64,000 nt of DNA from Kurthia huakuii LAM0618 (GTDB lineage Bacteria; Bacillota; Bacilli; Bacillales_A; Planococcaceae): assembly GCF_000505545.1 (NCBI RefSeq), contig NZ_AYTB01000007.1, forward strand, positions 62,001 through 126,000. The letters are read 5' to 3'. The translations under genes were made by a program, and so were the position numbers. Each line of letters begins with the position of its first letter. The first letter of the stretch is position 1. Below the pieces are notes generated by a model that did not search any database, was not told the origin of the DNA, and saw nothing but the letters and a program-made list of their open reading frames with translations. Below, one piece after another: positions 60,512-64,000 of the stretch.

Positions 60512-61171
60512 ATGGAAAAGGAATTTGTTGTCATTGGCTTAGGCCGCTTTGGAGGCAGTATTGTCAATGAACTTGTCAATCAAGGTGCTGATGTCATGGC
60601 GATTGATAAATCTTCGGAGCGTGTCAATGAGTTTGCACAAATTGCAACGGAAGCTGTGACTGCAGATACGACCGATGAAACCGTATTAAAACAATTAGGT
60701 ATTCGTAATTTTGAGCATGTGATTGTCGCGATTGGTGATGATATTCAGGCGAGTATTTTAACGACGATTATTTTAAAAGAAATCGGTGTACCAAAAATTA
60801 CGGTGAAGGCACAAAATGATTATCACGAAAAAGTGCTACGTAAAATTGGTGCTGACCATGTTGTCCACCCAGAGCGTGATATGGGGATTCGTGTCGCAAA
60901 TAATATGCTATCAAATAATGTATTAGATTATTTAGAAGTATCGGATGAGCACTCAATCGTCGAAATTCAGGCGACCCATCATTTAGAGGGTCATACAATT
61001 ATTGGTATGGATATCCGCGCACGCTATGGTATTAACATTATGGCCATCAAGCGAGGTAATGATGTTATCGTGTCACCACAGGCGGAAGAGGAAATTCATG
61101 AAGGTGATATTTTAATCGTTATTGGTGCAGATGCAGATATTAATCGTTTTGAGAAAAAAATGATGCATTAA
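60512..61171 (+). CDS. ktrC: K+ channel gating subunit KtrC (RCK protein)
   Basis: KtrA/KtrC form an octameric ring that gates KtrB/KtrD; the N domain binds ATP/ADP and the C domain binds c-di-AMP in relatives. Residues 1-135 are the RCK_N Rossmann fold (FVVIGLGRFGGSIVNELVNQG, glycine motif at 8-14; VTADTTDE; ADHVVHPERDMG). Residues 140-219 are RCK_C (VEIQATHHLEGHTIIGMDIRARYGINIMAIKRGND). Length 219 matches KtrC (221). The partner membrane subunit is at 30821-32179. GAGGGA precedes the ATG. Confidence 0.93.
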   Translation: MEKEFVVIGLGRFGGSIVNELVNQGADVMAIDKSSERVNEFAQIATEAVTADTTDETVLKQLGIRNFEHVIVAIGDDIQASILTTIILKEIGVPKITVKAQNDYHEKVLRKIGADHVVHPERDMGIRVANNMLSNNVLDYLEVSDEHSIVEIQATHHLEGHTIIGMDIRARYGINIMAIKRGNDVIVSPQAEEEIHEGDILIVIGADADINRFEKKMMH

Positions 61172-61307
61172 AAGAGGCTGGGACATATGTATAAAAACAA
61201 CCTCCCATATGAGCATAAGAAAAACCGGAATCGCGCTGTGGTGCGGTTCCGGTTTTTCGTTGCGAACGCTAAAAAAGGAAAATAACGTATTCTGGCCCAG
61301 TCACTTT
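61168..61307 (+). repeat. Dispersed intergenic repeat, copy B
   Basis: The block GAGGCTGGGACATATGT, a divergent segment, ATGAGCATAA, the stem AACCGGAATCGCGC/GTGCGGTTCCGGTT, GCGAACGCTAAAAAAGGAAAAT and a terminal TGGCCCAGTCAC repeats the block found inverted at 21340-21480. The most conserved parts are the stem and the GCGAACGCTAAAAAAGG segment; the region between the first motif and ATGAGCATAA varies. It starts at the stop codon of ktrC and its stem plus T run may act as terminator. Confidence 0.88.
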
Positions 61308-61339
61308 TTTAATACGAATTTAAAATATTCAGAAAACTA

Positions 61340-61474
61340 CTTGCGCAAAAAAGGAATAGCTGTTAAAGTATTCCTATCAAGTTAATAGGCTTTAGCGTTT
61401 AAAAAATGCTCACTGGACAACCAGAGGCTTTCGTACCGGAAGAATAATTTCTTCGGGCACGGAAGCCTTTTTTT
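61340..61474 (+). promoter_or_regulatory. Structured leader with terminator before the ABC importer
   Basis: The leader contains GGAATA/TATTCC (61353-61358, 61369-61374), AAAG-N4-CCTAT (61365-61377) pairing with ATAGGCTTT (61385-61393), CTGG/CCAG (61413-61424), and a long terminator GGCTTtCGTaCCG...CGGgcACGgAAGCC (61426-61467) with T run. The first two hairpins share CC(61373-61374), so they exclude each other. AGGCTTT occurs both at 61387 and in the terminator 5' arm (61426), so the CCT/AAAG strand could pair with either. This is the architecture of an attenuator or riboswitch, but I match it to no known class. Confidence 0.6.
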
Positions 61475-61524
61475 ACACCTCAATACCTATTAAACCACTA
61501 AGAATTATAAGGAAGGCGATGTCG

Positions 61525-62313
61525 ATGAAAAATAAAATCTCGTTTGAGTTTGTCGAAAAAACATTTCCAGCACGAAACGGCAAACCACCATTCACAGCAG
61601 TGTCAGATGTAAATTTAAAAGTTCGCGAAGGTGAATTTTTAACAGTAGTAGGGCCTTCGGGTTGTGGGAAGTCGACATTGTTAGATATGCTAGGTGGTTT
61701 AACGAAGCCAACGAAAGGACGCATTTTAATTAACGAGCAGGAAATTACAGGACCGGGTTTAGACCGTGCTATCGTTTTTCAGCAATATGCTTTGTATCCT
61801 TGGCGTACGGCACTACAAAATGTGGCGTTTGGCTTAGAGGCGAAGGGCATTTCGAAAAAAGAACGGCTACAGCAGGCAAAATATTATATGGATTTAGTCG
61901 GTCTTCAGCAATTTTATGATCATTATCCGAATGAATTATCAGGCGGTATGAAGCAGCGCGTCGCGATTGCGAGAAGCCTCGCCTATGATCCGGAGGTGCT
62001 ATTAATGGATGAACCGTTTGCGGCACTTGATGCACAAACGCGTGAAAATCTACAGGAGGAGCTTGTGCGTATTTGGCAAAAGACTGGAAAAACGATTGTC
62101 TTTATTACACATGGCATTGATGAGGCAGTGTATTTAGGTCAGCGTATTGCGGTGCTGTCAGCGAATCCAGGAAAGGTCAAAACGATAATCGATAATGATA
62201 CGAAGCACCGACTACAAGATGCTGATTTTCGTTCAAGCAGTGAATTTTCAAGCATTCGTCATCAGGTATGGAGTGAGCTGCATGAGAAGGAATACCAGGG
62301 GGCTTATATTTAA
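61525..62313 (+). CDS. ABC importer ATP-binding protein (SsuB/TauB/ThiZ type)
   Basis: A 262-residue ABC ATPase of the nitrate/sulfonate/taurine group: Walker A VVGPSGCGKSTLLDMLGG (about residues 43-60), Q loop VFQQYALYPWRTALQNVAFGL (the PW is typical of this group), signature ELSGGMKQRVAIARSL, Walker B LLMDEPFAALD and H loop FITHGIDEAV. AAGGAAGG precedes ATG 61525, preferred over ATG 61519 by spacing. First gene of a three-gene operon that follows a structured leader. Confidence 0.93.
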   Translation: MKNKISFEFVEKTFPARNGKPPFTAVSDVNLKVREGEFLTVVGPSGCGKSTLLDMLGGLTKPTKGRILINEQEITGPGLDRAIVFQQYALYPWRTALQNVAFGLEAKGISKKERLQQAKYYMDLVGLQQFYDHYPNELSGGMKQRVAIARSLAYDPEVLLMDEPFAALDAQTRENLQEELVRIWQKTGKTIVFITHGIDEAVYLGQRIAVLSANPGKVKTIIDNDTKHRLQDADFRSSSEFSSIRHQVWSELHEKEYQGAYI

Positions 62314-62325
62314 AGGAGGAATTGG

Positions 62326-63138
62326 ATGGTTACGATTAAAAAAGCTATCGCAAAACCAGCGCAGGAAACGAGCGGATTTACGATAGGCACAAAGCTATTT
62401 AAGCAATCCATTGTATTAGTTGTACTACTTGCTTTATGGGAGATTGCACCGCGTATTGGTTTAGTGGACCGCGTGTTTTTCCCGCCATTTTCTGAAATCG
62501 CAAAAACGTGGTGGCAGTTACTTGTCAGCGGCGAATTATGGAAGCATTTTAGCGCGAGTATTGTGCGCTCAGCACTTGGCTTCTTTATAGCAATTGCAGT
62601 TGCGGTACCACTTGGACTACTCATTGGTTGGTATCCACTAGCACGTGAACTCTTTAATCCAGTGCTTGAGCTTTTCCGTAATACGGCAGCACTTGCGCTA
62701 TTACCGGTCTTTATTTTATTACTTGGCATCGGTGAAGTATCAAAAGTGGGCATTATTATTTTCGCATGTATTTGGCCGATTTTATTAAATACGATTGCGG
62801 CGGTACGTGATGTCGACCCGCTGTATATTAAATCTGCAAAATCGATGAATTTATCGGATTTTCAGTTATTTAAAAAAGTCATTTTACCAGCCTCTGTGCC
62901 AACGATTTTTACGGGCATTCGCATGGCAGGGACAGGGGCCATCCTCGTACTAATCGCCGCAGAGATGATTGGCGCAAAGGCGGGGCTTGGCTATTATATC
63001 ACCTTCACACAATACAATTTCCAAATTCCTGAGATGTATGCGGGAATTTTAACAATCTCACTTTTAGGAATTGTCATTAACCAAACATTACTTGCAATCG
63101 AAAAGCATTTTTCAAAATGGAAACAACCAGTGAAATAG
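62326..63138 (+). CDS. ABC importer permease (SsuC/TauC type)
   Basis: A 270-residue permease with six membrane helices. The EAA loop is KSAKSMNLSDFQLFKKVILPASVPTIFTGIR (about residues 167-197), and GLLIGWYPLARELFNPVLELFRNTAALALLPVFILLLGIGE is typical of the NitT/TauT family. AAAGGAGGAATTGG precedes the ATG, 12 nt after the ATPase gene. Confidence 0.93.
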   Translation: MVTIKKAIAKPAQETSGFTIGTKLFKQSIVLVVLLALWEIAPRIGLVDRVFFPPFSEIAKTWWQLLVSGELWKHFSASIVRSALGFFIAIAVAVPLGLLIGWYPLARELFNPVLELFRNTAALALLPVFILLLGIGEVSKVGIIIFACIWPILLNTIAAVRDVDPLYIKSAKSMNLSDFQLFKKVILPASVPTIFTGIRMAGTGAILVLIAAEMIGAKAGLGYYITFTQYNFQIPEMYAGILTISLLGIVINQTLLAIEKHFSKWKQPVK

Positions 63139-63150
63139 GGGGAATCAATA

Positions 63151-64000
63151 ATGAAAAAATTTGCAGCATTGCTGAGCGCAGCAGTAGTGGCGGTGTCACT
63201 TAGCGCTTGTAGTGACAAGACAGAGGACGCTACATCAAAGGCGGCGGATGGTAAATATCCACTGCGTTATCAAGGAGAGACAGGCATTGTGAATCCAGCA
63301 GAGGTGGCGCAGGATTTAGGTTACTTTAAAAAAGTGTCGCTCGATTATCAGGGAGCTTATACGGGTGGACCGGAAAGCATTCAATTTGTGGCGACGAAGC
63401 AGTTAGATTACGGGATGTCCTTTAACGGCGCGATTTTAAAATCCATCGCCAAGGGTGTCAAAGTGAAATCGGTCGTGACATCGTATGGTAGTAATGAAAA
63501 AGTCTTTCTTGGCTTCTTCGGCAAAAAGGGCACAACGATTAAAGAGCCCGAAGATTTGATTGGTAAAAAAGTGGCCGTTAATATTCGGGGAGCGCATTAT
63601 GAGATGGCCATTCGAGAATACTTACATACATCGGGCGTTAGTGATGCGGATATTGAAAAAATTGAGTTCGTGACGATGCCACAAGTGAATGCGGAGCAGG
63701 CCGTTATTAACGGGCAGGTCGATGTCGCCGCACTGAATGGTGTATTTCGTGATAAGGCAGTGGAGCGTAAAAAAACGCAACTCATTTTCCGTGATATGGA
63801 TGCTTTTTCAAAGGCTTATAATGCCGGTAGCTACTTCTTTACGACCGAGTTTATTAAAGAGAATCCAGATGAGGTAAAAGATTTTACACAAGGTGTGGCG
63901 AAGGCCATCGAGTGGATGAATACGACTGAGCGCGATAAAGTGGTCGAGCGCTTAGAATCGATTATGGAAAAACGTGATCGTGATGAGCCAATTGAAAATT
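63151..64000 (+). CDS. ABC importer substrate-binding lipoprotein (partial)
   Basis: A lipoprotein signal peptide (MKKFAALLSAAVVAVSLSAC, lipobox LSAC, Cys20) leads to a periplasmic-binding-like fold of the NMT1/SsuA/TauA type: PLRYQGETGIVNPAEVAQDLGYFKKV, QFVATKQLDYGMSFNGAILKSIAKGV, EDLIGKKVAVNIRGAHYEMAIREYL, VINGQVDVAALNGVF. 283 codons are in the window and the end is cut. GGGGGAA precedes the ATG. Candidates for the ligand are sulfonates, nitrate/nitrite or a pyrimidine (thiamine precursor); the sequence does not decide. Confidence 0.9.
   Translation, partial: MKKFAALLSAAVVAVSLSACSDKTEDATSKAADGKYPLRYQGETGIVNPAEVAQDLGYFKKVSLDYQGAYTGGPESIQFVATKQLDYGMSFNGAILKSIAKGVKVKSVVTSYGSNEKVFLGFFGKKGTTIKEPEDLIGKKVAVNIRGAHYEMAIREYLHTSGVSDADIEKIEFVTMPQVNAEQAVINGQVDVAALNGVFRDKAVERKKTQLIFRDMDAFSKAYNAGSYFFTTEFIKENPDEVKDFTQGVAKAIEWMNTTERDKVVERLESIMEKRDRDEPIEN

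Noticed and set aside
60480-60520. Separate promoter for ktrC in the gap after the zinc-ribbon gene
   Set aside because: The 41-nt gap shows no convincing -35/-10 pair.
61340-61474. S-box, TPP or T-box identity for the leader
   Set aside because: The diagnostic motifs of these classes are absent; kept only as an unclassified leader.

Overview
The window reads as the chromosome of a low-GC Gram-positive rod of the order Bacillales. Gene order follows Bacillus subtilis closely in three blocks: spx-mecA-coiA-pepF-roxS-yjbH-yjbI-yjbJ-yjbK-yjbL-yjbM-nadK-yjbO, then yjcF-yjcG-yjcH, then cheV-ykyB and darB(ykuL)-ccpC-dapH-dapL. Between them lie genes that B. subtilis keeps elsewhere or lacks (glyoxylate shunt, polyphosphate genes, potABCD with its own regulator). 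A family such as Caryophanaceae/Planococcaceae (Lysinibacillus, Solibacillus, Kurthia) is my inference. There are no rRNA or tRNA genes, phage, insertion sequences or CRISPR arrays, so this is mostly core genome; the novelty sits in regulatory RNA and operators.

Layout. 1-6.6 kb: the left edge cuts a tryptophan T-box leader (minus strand, for a trpS outside the window). Then come Spx, its adaptor YjbH, the ClpC adaptor MecA, CoiA, PepF and the small RNA RoxS/RsaE with a Rex box and an upstream cre-like site. 6.7-19 kb: a lytic transglycosylase, a CYTH protein, an operon for alarmone synthetase, NAD kinase and pseudouridine synthase, MgtE, the yjcFGH operon, PgpA, a secreted nuclease, a histidine phosphatase and the DUF47-Pit phosphate transporter. 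19-34 kb: Ohr, aldehyde dehydrogenase, a six-helix PAS histidine kinase, M42 peptidase-MurE, a LysM glucosaminidase, RF3, an FMN reductase, a Mn2+ riboswitch with TerC/YkoY, KtrB/D and a B12-radical SAM enzyme. 34-42 kb: MarR, CPBP protease, small proteins, a Spo0E-like phosphatase, a Bmr-type pump with its MerR activator, a YfcC carrier, a 3-hydroxyisobutyrate dehydrogenase homologue and CheV. 42-50 kb: YkyB, Ppx-Ppk, DarB, CcpC and DapH-DapL. 50-56 kb: a second MFS pump and a five-gene XRE-cupin/potABCD operon. 56-64 kb: a LytTR regulator divergent from aceA-aceB (glyoxylate shunt), YhfH, a zinc-ribbon protein, KtrC and an ABC importer of the sulfonate/nitrate/NMT1 type, cut by the right edge.

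Functional themes. Redox and thiol stress (Spx, YjbH, Ohr, RoxS with Rex), carbon control (cre-like sites near RoxS and the LytTR gene, CcpC, AceBA), second messengers (RelQ for (p)ppGpp; DarB and KtrC/KtrD as c-di-AMP targets in relatives) and metal/phosphate balance (MgtE, TerC, Pit, Ppx/Ppk) dominate. The most interesting unexplained pieces are a structured leader with terminator before the ABC importer (61.35-61.47 kb), a pair of ~140-bp inverted dispersed repeats 40 kb apart, a nested hairpin between aceA and aceB, repeated 10-bp operators before the pot operon, and a YjbH that has lost its CxxC motif. Many starts are TTG or GTG and were set from ribosome binding sites.
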